The notes below the pieces were generated by a model. That model did not search any database. It was not told the DNA's origin and saw nothing but the letters and a program-made list of their open reading frames with translations. The position numbers and the translations under genes were made by a program. Source: an uncultured Clostridia bacterium (lineage in GTDB: Bacteria; Bacillota; Clostridia; Lachnospirales; Anaerotignaceae). From it: a DNA stretch of 63,168 bases. Positions 16,685 through 26,302 of the stretch are shown piece by piece (the stretch's first letter is position 1; each line of letters opens with the position of its first letter). The stretch covers positions 1 to 63,168 of the forward strand of contig CAMBLO010000013.1 in NCBI GenBank assembly GCA_945868505.1, given 5' to 3'.

Positions 16685-17959
16685 ATGACAACATTTGATT
16701 ATACAGCTTTATTGAGAAATGAGATTAAACCCGCTTTGGGCGTAACGGAAGTAGGGGCCATCGCTCTGGCGGCGGCAAGGGCCTATGATGCCGTTGGCGG
16801 CAGCCTGTTGCATATTGAAATGACCATGAATGGCGGTATGTATAAAAATGCCTTTTCCTGCGCCATTCCCGGTACGGAGGAACTGGGCTGCGAAATGGCG
16901 GCGGCCTTGGGTGCCTTGGGTGGCGATTGGAAGCTGGGGCTGGAGGCGCTGAAAAACATCACCCCAGACCATGTGGCTCAGGCGAAGGCTCTTTCCATCC
17001 CCATTGAAATTCGGGTGGATGAGACAAAGGAAAGCATCTTCATTGAAGCGGAAGTAACCACCACAAAGGGCGTTGGCCTCTGCCGTATCGAGGATTTCCA
17101 TGCTAATATCGTTTATGTGGCGAAGGATGACGAAGTACTTTTCCAAGGGGAAAAGGCGGAAACAGCAGCCAAGGGAAATGCATTCGATTTTGAAGCCGTG
17201 ACCGTGGCAGATATGGTGGACTATGTGAAAAACGTACCGATTGAAGATCTGGACTGTATCAAAGGTATGATCGAAATGAACTGCCGGCTTTCCGCAGAAG
17301 GGGAAAAGGGCGTTGGTCTGAGCATTTGGAAAACGCTGTCTGCGTTCCAGAACAAGGGGGTGCTGGGCGGCAGCGATATGATTTATGCAGCCCAGAAGCT
17401 GACCTGCTCTGCCATGGATGCCAGACTGGCTGGTCTGCCCTTTGCGGCAATGAGCATTGTGGGCAGCGGTTCCCATGGGATTCTTTGCTCCATGCCTGTG
17501 GTTTCCTATGGCAGATATACAGGGAAATCCGAAGAAGAGATCATCCGTGCCGTGGCATTGAGCGGCCTCATCACCATTTACAGCAAGCATTATACCGGCA
17601 GACTGTCTGCCCTTTGCGGCTGCGTATTGGGCGGCGGCAGCGGTGCGGCTTCCGGTATTGTCTACCTGATGGGCGGCGGTGCCAAGGAGGTTTCTGCGGC
17701 GATGGACCACATGGCGGCGAACCTGACAGGCATGATCTGCGATGGCGGCAGCACAGGCTGTGCGCTGAAAGCCTCCGCAGGGGTATATTCCGCATATCTT
17801 TCTGCCATGCTGGCTATGGAAGGGGTGGAGATTCCCCATAACTTTGGCGTGATCGGGTCTTCCGCCGAGCAGACGGAGAAGAATCTGGGCAGGATTTCCG
17901 ACGAGGGCATGGCACCTATGGATGCGACCATCATCGACGTGATGCAGCAGGGAAAATAA
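16685..17959 (+). CDS. cyuA: UPF0597 / L-cysteine desulfidase-like (CyuA) protein
   Basis: A 424-residue member of the UPF0597 (YhaM/CyuA) family, related to the alpha subunit of Fe-S serine dehydratases. CyuA breaks cysteine into pyruvate, ammonia and sulfide. Conserved Cys residues for an iron-sulfur cluster appear in SALCGCVLGGGSGAASG and ICDGGSTGCALKAS, with another in HGILCSMPVVSYG. I took the ATG at 16685 (MTTFDYTALL) because GGGAGG lies upstream. Upstream in-frame codons are low-complexity Lys/Arg/Glu. Substrate specificity, cysteine versus serine, is inferred from the family. Confidence 0.85.
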   Translation: MTTFDYTALLRNEIKPALGVTEVGAIALAAARAYDAVGGSLLHIEMTMNGGMYKNAFSCAIPGTEELGCEMAAALGALGGDWKLGLEALKNITPDHVAQAKALSIPIEIRVDETKESIFIEAEVTTTKGVGLCRIEDFHANIVYVAKDDEVLFQGEKAETAAKGNAFDFEAVTVADMVDYVKNVPIEDLDCIKGMIEMNCRLSAEGEKGVGLSIWKTLSAFQNKGVLGGSDMIYAAQKLTCSAMDARLAGLPFAAMSIVGSGSHGILCSMPVVSYGRYTGKSEEEIIRAVALSGLITIYSKHYTGRLSALCGCVLGGGSGAASGIVYLMGGGAKEVSAAMDHMAANLTGMICDGGSTGCALKASAGVYSAYLSAMLAMEGVEIPHNFGVIGSSAEQTEKNLGRISDEGMAPMDATIIDVMQQGK

Positions 17960-17964
17960 GAAAA

Positions 17965-18111
17965 CCGTGAGGTTCCACCTCACACTCCGCAAGGGGCATA
18001 ATGCCCCTTGACCCCTATACCGCAGCAGCATGAATATGCTGCTGTAAATGGGGTTCCAAGGGAATCCTTCCCTTGGCGGGGTTTGGGGCAGAGCCCCAAA
18101 GAAAAAGGTCT
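17965..18111 (+). repeat. Pal-A element, complete five-hairpin copy before tRNA-Phe
   Basis: Stem 1 GTGAGGT/ACCTCAC (17967-17983), stem 2 CAAGGGGCAT/ATGCCCCTTG (17990-18010), stem 3 CAGCAGCAT/ATGCTGCTG (18023-18044), stem 4 CCAAGGGAA/TTCCCTTGG (18056-18076), stem 5 TTGGGGC/GCCCCAA (18083-18099). ACCG near the start and CGGT-like GGTC at the end complete the outer palindrome. Nearly every stem differs in sequence from the other full copies while keeping pairing. Confidence 0.88.
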
Positions 18112-18123
18112 TAAAAAAAGTTG

Positions 18124-18152
18124 TTGACAGGTCGGATTTTGTATGATATCAT
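18124..18152 (+). promoter_or_regulatory. Promoter of tRNA-Phe
   Basis: TTGACA (18124-18129), 17-bp spacer, TATCAT (18147-18152), placing the start about 24 nt before the mature tRNA. Confidence 0.75.
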
Positions 18153-18182
18153 AACTCTTGCATCAGAGAGATGCACATTTAT

Positions 18183-18255
18183 GCCCAGATAGCTCAGTTG
18201 GTAGAGCAGTGGACTGAAAATCCACGTGTCACTGGTTCGATTCCGGTTCTGGGCA
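18183..18255 (+). tRNA. tRNA-Phe (anticodon GAA)
   Basis: A complete 73-nt cloverleaf: acceptor GCCCAGA with TCTGGGC, D arm GCTC/GAGC, anticodon arm GTGGA/TCCAC with loop CTGAAAA (GAA at 18216-18218), T arm with GGTTCGATTCC. The discriminator base is A. No CCA is encoded, so the tail must be added. Confidence 0.97.
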
Positions 18256-18345
18256 TTTTTTTGCAGTACACATCAAAATCCTACTACTCTGAAAAAGGAA
18301 GCAGCTCGCTTCCTTTTTCTTGTATGTACGAAAGGCGGTGCGGAT

Positions 18346-18708
18346 ATGAAAAAAACAGATTTATTGCTGGTGGTACTTGCCCTTGTTGCGGCGGCGGGCA
18401 TCTATCTTTTCTATTCCGCAGGGGCGGAAAAAGGCAAAGGCGTGGAAATTACCGTAGACGGCGAAAGCGAAGCCTTCCTCCCTCTGGACACCAACGACAG
18501 CATCCGCATCGATACAGAGGATGGCTATAATATCGTAACGGTGCAGGATGGTAAGGTTTTCGTTACGGAAGCCGATTGCCGCGACCAGATTTGCGTAGAC
18601 CATAAAAAGGTATCCAAAACAGGGGAGACCATCGTTTGCCTGCCCCATAAATTAGTTGTGGCCATCACAGGGGACGAACCTGGGGATTTTGATGCGGTGG
18701 TGATGTAA
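18346..18708 (+). CDS. NusG domain II-containing membrane-anchored protein
   Basis: A 120-residue protein with an N-terminal membrane anchor (about residues 5-25, LLLVVLALVAAAGIYLFY) and an extracytoplasmic NusG-domain-II-like fold. The fold has the typical CRDQICVDHKKVSKTGETIVC segment (about 83-103), containing three cysteines. Function is unknown. The family travels with Gx transporters, FMN-binding and ApbE proteins. AAAGGCGG lies before the ATG. Its stop ends one base before the next gene, so they form an operon. Confidence 0.85.
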   Translation: MKKTDLLLVVLALVAAAGIYLFYSAGAEKGKGVEITVDGESEAFLPLDTNDSIRIDTEDGYNIVTVQDGKVFVTEADCRDQICVDHKKVSKTGETIVCLPHKLVVAITGDEPGDFDAVVM

Positions 18709-19194
18709 ATGGATTATAAGAAAATTCCATATTACGGTCTGTTTGCCGCACTGGCGATTCTGATGGGCTATGTGGAAATGCTCATTCCCATCCCTGTGCC
18801 CATTCCCGGGGTGAAGTTGGGGCTGGCAAATGTGATCATCATTATTATGATGTATTTCATGGATACGAAAAGTGCCTTTTTCGTTTCCCTGATCCGTGTT
18901 GTCCTGTCGGGGCTTTTGTTCGCTGGCTTTGCGGGGCTGCTCTACAGCCTTTCGGGGGCGATGCTCAGCTTTGCGGTGATGGCGCTTCTCAAAAAAACAG
19001 ACAAATTCAGCATCGTGGGTGTGTCCATCGCCGGCGGTGTGTTCCATAACGTAGGGCAGATCATCGTGGCGGCTCTGGCGGTGGAAAATGTGAAGATGGC
19101 CTATTACCTGCCCTTCCTGCTGGTTTCCGGCGTGGTGACGGGTATGCTCATCGGTATCGTGGCAAAAACGGCATTGGGCTATCTGAAACGGTAA
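18709..19194 (+). CDS. Gx transporter family protein (heptaprenyl diphosphate synthase component I-like)
   Basis: A 161-residue integral membrane protein with about five hydrophobic segments. It has the Gx-family repeats GVKLGLANVI and an AGGVFHNVGQ block. It is annotated in databases as heptaprenyl diphosphate synthase component I but resembles ECF-type S components, so a role as a small-molecule transporter subunit is likely. The start directly abuts the upstream NusG-II gene stop, which argues for coupled expression. Confidence 0.85.
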   Translation: MDYKKIPYYGLFAALAILMGYVEMLIPIPVPIPGVKLGLANVIIIIMMYFMDTKSAFFVSLIRVVLSGLLFAGFAGLLYSLSGAMLSFAVMALLKKTDKFSIVGVSIAGGVFHNVGQIIVAALAVENVKMAYYLPFLLVSGVVTGMLIGIVAKTALGYLKR

Positions 19195-19275
19195 CAATAC
19201 TGTATACAAACTTACGAAAATCCTTGGAAAAACGGCAAAAAACTGACGAAATCTACAAAATCAAAGAAATTCGGA

Positions 19276-19304
19276 AAGCCCCCCTTGAATGGGGGGCTTT
19301 TTAG
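19276..19304 (+). terminator. Terminator after the NusG-II/Gx operon
   Basis: AAAGCCCCCC pairs with GGGGGGCTTT around TTGAAT, followed by TT and A-T rich sequence. Confidence 0.9.
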
Positions 19305-19390
19305 TGTTAAAATCATTGTCACATTAAGATGTAATCAGAATGGTGCACTATATATCAAAATCTAAAAGAAAACAGGAGGAGAACGAAAAA

Positions 19391-20893
19391 ATGGCAACTT
19401 ATTTCACAGAACCATCCAGAACCTTCAGCGAATTTCTGCTGGTACCCGGCTATTCTTCCAAAGAATGCATGGTGGACAATGTAAGTCTGAAAACACCCGT
19501 TGTAAAATTCAAAAAAGGTGAAAAACCTGCTCTGACAATGAACATCCCTCTGGTGTCCGCAGTCATGCAGGCGGTATCCGATGATAAAATGGCGGTGGCT
19601 CTGGCGAAAGAAGGCGGCATCTCCTTTATTTTTGGCTCTCAGCCCATCGCAAGCCAGGCTGCAATGGTAGCAAAAGCAAAAGCATATAAAGCCGGTTTCG
19701 TTATCAGCGATTCCAATATCAGCCCCGAAAGCACACTGGACGATATCCTGAAGCTGAAAGCAAGAACAGGCCACTCCACAGTAGCCGTTACCACAGACGG
19801 TACTGCTCAGGGCAAGCTGGTAGGTCTGGTAACCAGCAGAGACTATCGTGTGAGCCGTATGGAAGGCACAGAACTGGTAAAGGATTTCATGACACCCATG
19901 GATCAGCTGATCTGGGCGCCCTCCGGCACAACACTGAAAGAAGCAAACAACATCATCTGGGATAACAAGATCAATCAGCTGCCCATTGTAGATGCAGAAG
20001 GCAGATTGGAATATCTGGTATTCCGTAAAGACTATGACAGCCATAAAGTAAATTCCAATGAACTGCTGGATGCCCACAAACGTTATGTCGTAGGTGCCGG
20101 TATCAACACAAGAGACTACAAGGAAAGAGTACCCGCTCTGGTGGAAGCAGGCGTTGATATCCTGTGCATCGACTCCTCCGAAGGCTACAGCGAATGGCAG
20201 AAAGATACACTGGATTGGATCAGAGAAACTTACGGCGACACAGTAAAGGTTGGCGCAGGTAACGTAGTAGACGCAGAAGGCTTCCGTTTCCTGGCAGACT
20301 GCGGCGCAGACTTCGTAAAGATCGGTATCGGCGGCGGCTCCATCTGCATCACTCGTGAACAGAAGGGTATCGGCCGCGGACAGGCTTCCGCAGTTATCGA
20401 AGTTGCAAAGGCAAGAGATGAATACTTCAAGGAAACAGGTATTTATGTACCTATCTGCTCCGACGGCGGTATCGTATACGACTACCACATGACACTGGCT
20501 CTGGCTATGGGTGCAGACTTCATCATGCTGGGCAGATACTTTGCTCGTTTCGATGAATCCCCTACCAATAAAGTAAACATCAACGGTTCCTACATGAAGG
20601 AATACTGGGGCGAAGGCTCTGCAAGAGCAAGAAACTGGCAGAGATACGATATGGGCGGCGATGCAAAGCTGTCCTTCGAAGAAGGCGTTGACTCCTACGT
20701 TCCCTACGCAGGCAGCCTCCACGATAACGTTGGTCTGTCCCTGAAGAAAGTAAAATCCACCATGTGCAACTGTGGTGTGCTTTCCATCCCCGAACTGCAG
20801 GAAAAAGCAAAGATCACTGTAATCTCTACCACATCTCTGGTAGAAGGCGGTGCCCACGACGTACTGCTGAAAGACAGCGCACAGATCAAATAA
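19391..20893 (+). CDS. guaB: IMP dehydrogenase, divergent protist-like type
   Basis: A 500-residue enzyme oxidising IMP to XMP, the rate-limiting step to GMP. A TIM barrel is interrupted by two CBS domains (about 95-225). The catalytic Cys319 is in [17 protein letters not shown], and the flap carries [15 protein letters not shown]. The common bacterial GuaB has GSICTTRIV and a different flap. This protein instead matches, from memory, the IMPDH of the protist Tritrichomonas foetus almost motif for motif, including the Cys number. AGGAGG lies upstream of the ATG. It is monocistronic with a terminator. Confidence 0.95.
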   Translation: MATYFTEPSRTFSEFLLVPGYSSKECMVDNVSLKTPVVKFKKGEKPALTMNIPLVSAVMQAVSDDKMAVALAKEGGISFIFGSQPIASQAAMVAKAKAYKAGFVISDSNISPESTLDDILKLKARTGHSTVAVTTDGTAQGKLVGLVTSRDYRVSRMEGTELVKDFMTPMDQLIWAPSGTTLKEANNIIWDNKINQLPIVDAEGRLEYLVFRKDYDSHKVNSNELLDAHKRYVVGAGINTRDYKERVPALVEAGVDILCIDSSEGYSEWQKDTLDWIRETYGDTVKVGAGNVVDAEGFRFLADCGADFVKIGIGGGSICITREQKGIGRGQASAVIEVAKARDEYFKETGIYVPICSDGGIVYDYHMTLALAMGADFIMLGRYFARFDESPTNKVNINGSYMKEYWGEGSARARNWQRYDMGGDAKLSFEEGVDSYVPYAGSLHDNVGLSLKKVKSTMCNCGVLSIPELQEKAKITVISTTSLVEGGAHDVLLKDSAQIK

Positions 20894-20908
20894 GATTCGA
20901 TCATCCGA

Positions 20909-20937
20909 CAGCCTTCCCCAAAGGGAAGGCTGTTTTT
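20909..20937 (+). terminator. Terminator of guaB
   Basis: ACAGCCTTCCC pairs with GGGAAGGCTGT around CAAA, followed by TTTT. Confidence 0.9.
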
Positions 20938-20974
20938 ATGGAGATTCTTTTTCAAAAAGGAGGAATTCGGAAAA

Positions 20975-22348
20975 ATGGAACAAAATAAAATGGGCATTAT
21001 GCCTGTCAATCAGCTTTTGCTTTCCATGGCTTTGCCCATGATGGCATCCATGCTGGTGCAGGCTCTTTATAATATCGTGGACAGTATGTTCGTTGCTCGG
21101 CTCAGTGAAAATGCCCTGACGGCAGTTTCTCTGGCTTTCCCTGCCCAAAACCTGATGATCGCTGTGGGCACAGGCACCGGCGTTGGTATCAATGCTTTGG
21201 TTTCCCGTGCCTTGGGGGAAAAGAATAAAGAACGGGCCAACCTCATTGCCAATAACGGTATCATCCTGCTGTTTATCAGTGCCTTGGTGTTTGGGGCATT
21301 GGCGATCTTCGGCAGCGAATTTTATTTCAGCGCCCAGACGGATGATGCAGAAATCGTGCAGCTGGGGGTGGATTATCTGCAGATTGCCTTGGGTTTATCT
21401 ATGGGTATTTTCCTGCAGTTTGCCTTTGAACGTACCCTGCAGGCTACGGGCCGTACCCTTTTTACCATGTGTACCCAGGGGATGGGCGCCATCATCAATA
21501 TTATTCTGGACCCTATTTTGATTTTCGGTCTGTTTGGGATGCCTGCCTTGGGAGTAAAGGGGGCAGCATTGGCGACGATTACCGGGCAGTTTGTGGCAGC
21601 CTTTTTTGCCTTCCTGTTCAATAAGAAGAAAAATGATGATATCGTCATCAACCCGTTCCATTATCGCCTGAATGGGGCGGCAGTGAAAAATATCTATGCC
21701 ATCGGGATTCCTTCCATCTGCATGGCATCCATCAGCTCTGTCATGACCTTTGGCATGAATAAGATTCTGATTGCCTTTACCTCCACGGCAACGGCGGTAT
21801 TCGGCGTATATTTCAAGCTGCAGAGCTTTATCTTCATGCCTGTATTCGGCCTGAATAATGGGATGGTTCCCATCATCGGCTTCAACTACGGCGCAAGAAA
21901 GCCCGAGCGCATCACCCACACCATGAAGCTGAGCATTTTCTATGCCACAGCCATCATGACAGCGGGCTGCGTCGCCATCTGGCTGTTTACGCCCCAGCTT
22001 TTGGGCATCTTCAATGCCTCTGAAACCATGCTGGAAATCGGTATCCCCGCTTTGCGGGTGATTTCCCTGAGCTGGCTGCTGGCTGGGTTCAATATCATCT
22101 GCTCCTCCACCTTCCAAGCCTTGGGCCATGGTGTAGTCAGCCTGTTTATCTCTATTTTGCGTCAGATGGTGGTCATCCTGCCTGTGGCGTTCATCTTCTC
22201 CAAGATTTTCGGTCTGCAGGCCACATGGCTGGCTTTCCCCATTTCCGAGGTTGTGGCAATGGTCTTTACAGCCTCCTGCATGGTGAAGGTTTACAGAAAA
22301 GAAATCAAGCCTATGTTTGAAACCCAGACAAAAGGGGCGGAAGCATAA
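20975..22348 (+). CDS. MATE family efflux transporter
   Basis: A 457-residue polytopic protein with about 12 transmembrane segments. The MATE N-lobe signature is LLLSMALPMMASMLVQALYN (about residues 11-30), with the mid-protein GINALVSRALGEKN. The family exports cationic drugs or metabolites using Na+ or H+. The substrate is unknown. GGAGG lies ten bases before the ATG. Single gene between terminators. Confidence 0.93.
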   Translation: MEQNKMGIMPVNQLLLSMALPMMASMLVQALYNIVDSMFVARLSENALTAVSLAFPAQNLMIAVGTGTGVGINALVSRALGEKNKERANLIANNGIILLFISALVFGALAIFGSEFYFSAQTDDAEIVQLGVDYLQIALGLSMGIFLQFAFERTLQATGRTLFTMCTQGMGAIINIILDPILIFGLFGMPALGVKGAALATITGQFVAAFFAFLFNKKKNDDIVINPFHYRLNGAAVKNIYAIGIPSICMASISSVMTFGMNKILIAFTSTATAVFGVYFKLQSFIFMPVFGLNNGMVPIIGFNYGARKPERITHTMKLSIFYATAIMTAGCVAIWLFTPQLLGIFNASETMLEIGIPALRVISLSWLLAGFNIICSSTFQALGHGVVSLFISILRQMVVILPVAFIFSKIFGLQATWLAFPISEVVAMVFTASCMVKVYRKEIKPMFETQTKGAEA

Positions 22349-22356
22349 ACGAAGAA

Positions 22357-22390
22357 AAAGCGATAAGATAATGTCTTATCGCTTTTTTAT
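22357..22390 (+). terminator. Terminator of the MATE gene
   Basis: AAAAAGCGATAAGA pairs with TCTTATCGCTTTTT around TAATG, with a T-run. Confidence 0.9.
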
Positions 22391-22425
22391 ATTGAGAAGT
22401 GAGCCTTTTTCATAAAGCGTAAGCT

Positions 22426-22662
22426 TTATTCCTCGGGGGAAATCATCAGGGCAAAATCCAGCCATTCCGCAACTAAGGCGTACAGCTTGTCCTCGTTATC
22501 CAAAGCATCCATGGTTTCTTCATCGCTGCTTTCGAAGGTCAGCATGTGTCTGCCATATTCATCGTAGAAATCTGCCTGCCAATCCTCCTGTACTCGGCGG
22601 TATTTTTTCAGATAGTAAACGATTTCCTCGGTATTGGTATATCTGTATTTGTCGTGTCTCAT
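22426..22662 (-). CDS. Small acidic hypothetical protein
   Basis: A 78-residue soluble protein rich in Asp, Glu and Tyr (MRHDKYRYTNTEEIVYYLKK at the start). I do not recognise a family. AAAGGAGG lies seven bases before the ATG, which is strong evidence that it is translated. It is monocistronic and convergent with the MATE gene. The N-terminal basic, C-terminal acidic layout is compatible with a small regulatory or binding protein, but nothing in the sequence fixes a role. Confidence 0.7.
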   Translation of the reverse strand: MRHDKYRYTNTEEIVYYLKKYRRVQEDWQADFYDEYGRHMLTFESSDEETMDALDNEDKLYALVAEWLDFALMISPEE

Positions 22663-22874
22663 ATTTTTGACCTCCTTTGGGGGAATTTTCTTTCTCTTTT
22701 CTCTATCATACCAAAAAAGCCGCAGGAAAAAAAGAGACAAACAGGAAAAATCCCCTTTTGCATGATTTGGCGGAAAATGGGCTATAGTATTACTGAAAAA
22801 AGATATAGACTACGTGATTTTGAGCAGAGGAAGGGTGTCGACAAAGTCAACAACCTCTATAAAGAAAAATTTAC

Positions 22875-22903
22875 TTGCTTTTGATGGGGCGGTATGGTAG
22901 AAT
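22875..22903 (+). promoter_or_regulatory. Promoter of the riboswitch-controlled P-type ATPase
   Basis: TTGCTT (22875-22880), 17-bp spacer, TAGAAT (22898-22903). The predicted start falls at the beginning of the riboswitch. Confidence 0.75.
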
Positions 22904-22912
22904 CATTCAACA

Positions 22913-23066
22913 ATGAAAGGGAGTAGCTTACGGGAAACCGTTGCCAGCGTTCGTCATCTCGGCTTGAAAGGGCCCGGGCGTTGTCCAATAGAAAGACCAT
23001 TCGGTCGTCTGAGAAGCAAGACTTTTATTGCACTGTTATTTGGGTGCAATGGAGGTCTTTTTCTTT
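22913..23066 (+). promoter_or_regulatory. yybP-ykoY manganese riboswitch with terminator
   Basis: The leader begins with AAAGGGAGTAGC, continues with GTTCGTCATCTCGGC and GGGCGTTGTCCAATAGAAAGACC-type segments of the Mn2+-sensing yybP-ykoY class, and ends in a long hairpin followed by TTTTTC (about 23027-23062). The class normally turns on exporters when Mn2+ is high, and P-type ATPases are known targets. The match to the consensus was made by eye, but the pattern is distinctive. Confidence 0.85.
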
Positions 23067-23097
23067 GCACCGAAACCGAATGGAAAGGAGAATGTTT

Positions 23098-25692
23098 ATG
23101 GAACAGCTTTGGCGAAAGAGGAAAGAGGAATTGTTTGCAGGCTTTGGAAGCGGCGAACGGGGGCTGAGCGGCATGGAAGCGGCTCAAAGGCTGGAAAAAT
23201 ACGGCGAAAATAAATTGCGGGAGGGCAAGCAGAAGGGCGTGCTTCAGGTGTTTGCGGAGCAGTTCGCCGATTTGCTGGTGGTCATCCTCATCATTGCTGC
23301 CATTATTTCCGCATTGACGGGAGGCTTGGAGGGCACCATCGTTATCATTGCCGTATTGATTATGAATGCCATTTTGGGTACGGTGCAGCATTTCAAGGCA
23401 CAGAAATCTCTGGACAGCCTGAAAGCCATGAGTGCGCCCCATGCCAGAGTCATCCGCGGTGGCGATAAGATGGAGATTTCCTCTATTGACATCGTGCCCG
23501 GGGATATCCTGCTGTTGGAGGCGGGGGATGTTGCGGCGGCAGATGGTCGTATTCTGGAAAATTATTCCCTGCAGGTCAATGAAAGCGCATTGACGGGGGA
23601 ATCGGAAAATGTCAATAAAATCGACGAAGTTATTGAAAAAGAGGAGCTGCCCTTGGGCGACCGATTGAATATGGTCTACAGCGGCTCTCTGGTTTCCTAT
23701 GGCCGTGCCGTGGTTTTGGTAACGGCTACGGGGATGGATACGGAAATGGGGAAGATCGCCCATCTGATGGAATCCGCGCAGGAAAAAACAACGCCCCTGC
23801 AGCGGAGTTTGGACGATTTTTCTAAAAAGCTTTCCATCATCATTCTTGCCATTTGCGCCGTGGTATTTGCCTTGGGTGTTTGGAGAAATATGGGCATTGG
23901 CGATGCCCTGATGTTTGCCGTGGCATTGGCGGTGGCAGCCATTCCCGAAGCATTGAGTTCCATCGTGACCATCGGTCTTGCCATCGGTACCCAGAAAATG
24001 GCGAAGGAAAACGCTATCATCAAAAAGCTGCGGGCAGTGGAATCTTTGGGTTCCGTTTCCGTCATCTGTTCCGATAAAACAGGGACATTGACCCAGAACC
24101 GCATGACCGTGCAAAGGGTCTTTACCATGGGCAGAGTATGGGATGCAGAGGGGGCAGATGCGGAAGAATCTCCTTTGAAGGAATTGATTGAAAGCAGTGT
24201 CCTTTGCAACGATGGGGCCATCCATGAGGAAAGCCATGTGGGCGACCCGACGGAAACGGCGTTGCTGGCCTTTTGCAGAAAAGCAGGCAGCAATGAAAAT
24301 GAAGTACGCTCTGCCTATCCCCGTTTGAAGGAGCTGCCCTTCGATTCTGACCGAAAATTGATGTCTACCCTGCATCAAATCCATGGGGAATATACACTGC
24401 TGACAAAGGGTGCCCCCGATGTGTTGCTGGCCCGCTGTGCATCGGCAAAGACCCCTGACGGCATCGTTCCTATGACGGAGGAGCTTTCCAAAGAAATTCA
24501 TCAGCAGAATGCCGCCTTTTCTTCCCAAGGTCTGCGAGTATTGGCCTTTGCGGAAAAAATCATATCTGAGGACAGAAGCCTGACTTTGGAGGATGAGCAG
24601 AACTTGACCTTTGTGGGGCTCATTGCCATGATGGACCCTCCCCGTGTGGAATCGGCGGCGGCGGTGGCGGATTGCCGCCGTGCAGGTATCCGCCCTGTGA
24701 TGATTACCGGCGACCATAAGGTGACCGCATCTGCCATTGCAAAGGAAATCGGCATTTTGCAGGAGGGCGACCGTGCCATTGAGGGCTCTGAACTGGAACA
24801 CATGACAGACGAACAGCTGAAAGAGGAAGTCAAAGATATTTCCGTTTACGCCCGTGTATCTCCCGAGCATAAAATCCGCATCGTGCGGGCTTGGCAGGAA
24901 AATGGATGTATCGCCGCCATGACAGGGGACGGCGTCAACGATGCCCCTGCCCTGAAACAGGCGGATATCGGTATTGCCATGGGCATCACGGGCACAGAGG
25001 TTTCCAAGGATGCGGCTGCTATGATTTTGACCGACGATAATTTTGCCACCATCGTAAAAGCCGTTGCCAACGGCAGAAATGTATATACTAATATCAAAAA
25101 TTCCATCCAATTCCTGTTGAGCGGTAATCTGGCGGGGATTCTGGTGGTGGTTTTCACTTCTTTGATGGGCTTGCCCCTGCCCTTTACGGCAGTGCAGCTG
25201 TTGTTCATCAATCTGCTGACAGACAGCTTGCCTGCACTGGCGGTGAATATGGAACAGCCCACAGGCGACCTGCTGAACCAAAAGCCCAGAGACCCTAAAG
25301 AAGGGATTCTGACGAAGGATTTCATGAAAAAACTGGCGGTACAAGGCGGTCTGATTGCCATTGTGACCATGATGGGCTTTTACAGCGGATTGGCGGTAAG
25401 CCCGGGGATGGCCTGCACCATGGCCTTTGCGACCCTGTGTCTGGCACGTTTGTTCCATGGCTTCAACTGCCGCGGCACACGCTCCATTTTCCGCCTGCCC
25501 TCCAATCCCTATAGTTGGGGTGCCTTTGCCATCGGTACAGTGCTGCTGATGGCGGTGCTGAGTATCACCGGGCTCCATCGCTTGTTCGATATCAGCAATG
25601 CCCTGACAGGGGGATATATTTTGAAAATCGTGGGCTTTGCCTTTTTGCCGACCCTCCTGATTCAGTTGAGCAGAGTGGCAAGAGGAAGATAA
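23098..25692 (+). CDS. P-type cation-transporting ATPase (P2-type, likely Mn2+/Ca2+ export)
   Basis: An 864-residue P-type pump. The cation-ATPase N-terminus is at about 5-75. The actuator motif is TGES in SALTGESENV. The phosphorylated Asp326 is in DKTGTLT, followed by the KGAPD nucleotide-binding site and the hinge TGDGVNDAPALKQADIGIAMG near 610-630. A C-terminal block of about six helices follows. P2A pumps of this form are usually called Ca2+ ATPases. The yybP-ykoY riboswitch directly upstream argues for manganese efflux, as shown for related riboswitch-linked pumps. AAAGGAG precedes the chosen ATG; longer frames would run through the riboswitch. Confidence 0.93.
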   Translation: MEQLWRKRKEELFAGFGSGERGLSGMEAAQRLEKYGENKLREGKQKGVLQVFAEQFADLLVVILIIAAIISALTGGLEGTIVIIAVLIMNAILGTVQHFKAQKSLDSLKAMSAPHARVIRGGDKMEISSIDIVPGDILLLEAGDVAAADGRILENYSLQVNESALTGESENVNKIDEVIEKEELPLGDRLNMVYSGSLVSYGRAVVLVTATGMDTEMGKIAHLMESAQEKTTPLQRSLDDFSKKLSIIILAICAVVFALGVWRNMGIGDALMFAVALAVAAIPEALSSIVTIGLAIGTQKMAKENAIIKKLRAVESLGSVSVICSDKTGTLTQNRMTVQRVFTMGRVWDAEGADAEESPLKELIESSVLCNDGAIHEESHVGDPTETALLAFCRKAGSNENEVRSAYPRLKELPFDSDRKLMSTLHQIHGEYTLLTKGAPDVLLARCASAKTPDGIVPMTEELSKEIHQQNAAFSSQGLRVLAFAEKIISEDRSLTLEDEQNLTFVGLIAMMDPPRVESAAAVADCRRAGIRPVMITGDHKVTASAIAKEIGILQEGDRAIEGSELEHMTDEQLKEEVKDISVYARVSPEHKIRIVRAWQENGCIAAMTGDGVNDAPALKQADIGIAMGITGTEVSKDAAAMILTDDNFATIVKAVANGRNVYTNIKNSIQFLLSGNLAGILVVVFTSLMGLPLPFTAVQLLFINLLTDSLPALAVNMEQPTGDLLNQKPRDPKEGILTKDFMKKLAVQGGLIAIVTMMGFYSGLAVSPGMACTMAFATLCLARLFHGFNCRGTRSIFRLPSNPYSWGAFAIGTVLLMAVLSITGLHRLFDISNALTGGYILKIVGFAFLPTLLIQLSRVARGR

Positions 25693-25795
25693 GATACAGA
25701 GAAAACGGAATTTTTGGCATATTTGGATGCCATGGAAAAAATAGAATGCATCATGGGGAAACCTGTGTAAGAAACAAAATGGGGAGGAAACTGAA

Positions 25796-26302
25796 ATGTA
25801 CAAATTGAGAAATGCAAAAGCGGGGGAAGAAACCATCGCCATGGATATCATCAATCAGGCGAAAGCGTACCTGAAGGAGCAGGGCATCGACCAATGGCAG
25901 ACTGGCTATCCCAACATGGAAGCCATTTTGGGGGATATCGAAAAGCGGAGAGGCTATTTTATCCTAGAGGATGACAGGATTTTTGGCTATGCCTGCATCG
26001 ATTACGAAGGGGAACCTGCTTACAAAGAACTGGAAGGGAATTGGCTCAGCGGTGCCGATGCCCCCTATGTGGTGGTGCATCGTCTGGCCTTTTCCAAAGA
26101 AAGCCGCGGCAAAGGTCTGGCAGATGTGGCCTTCCGTCTGGCGGCGGAACAGGCGAAAGCCAAGGGGATTTCCAATTTCCGCGTGGATACCGATGAAGCC
26201 AACAAAATCATGCAGCACGTGCTGAAAAAGAACGGCTTTGCCTATTGCGGCGTTATCTGGTTTGACAACAGTGAAAAGATCGCCTTTGAAAAACTGATTT
26301 GA
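25796..26302 (+). CDS. GNAT family N-acetyltransferase
   Basis: A 168-residue acetyltransferase. The acetyl-CoA-binding segment is HRLAFSKESRGKGLADVAF (about 97-115), followed by RVDTDEANKIMQHVLKKNGF, the typical C-terminal GNAT lobe. The acceptor is unknown. GGGAGG lies nine bases before the ATG. It stands alone, 103 nt after the P-type ATPase. Co-transcription is possible because no terminator is obvious between them. Confidence 0.88.
   Translation: MYKLRNAKAGEETIAMDIINQAKAYLKEQGIDQWQTGYPNMEAILGDIEKRRGYFILEDDRIFGYACIDYEGEPAYKELEGNWLSGADAPYVVVHRLAFSKESRGKGLADVAFRLAAEQAKAKGISNFRVDTDEANKIMQHVLKKNGFAYCGVIWFDNSEKIAFEKLI

Noticed and set aside
22954..25854. 966-codon open frame antisense to the P-type ATPase
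   Set aside because: It is the mirror of a codon-biased real gene, has no ribosome site, is His/Cys/Gln-rich without any domain, and runs through the riboswitch.
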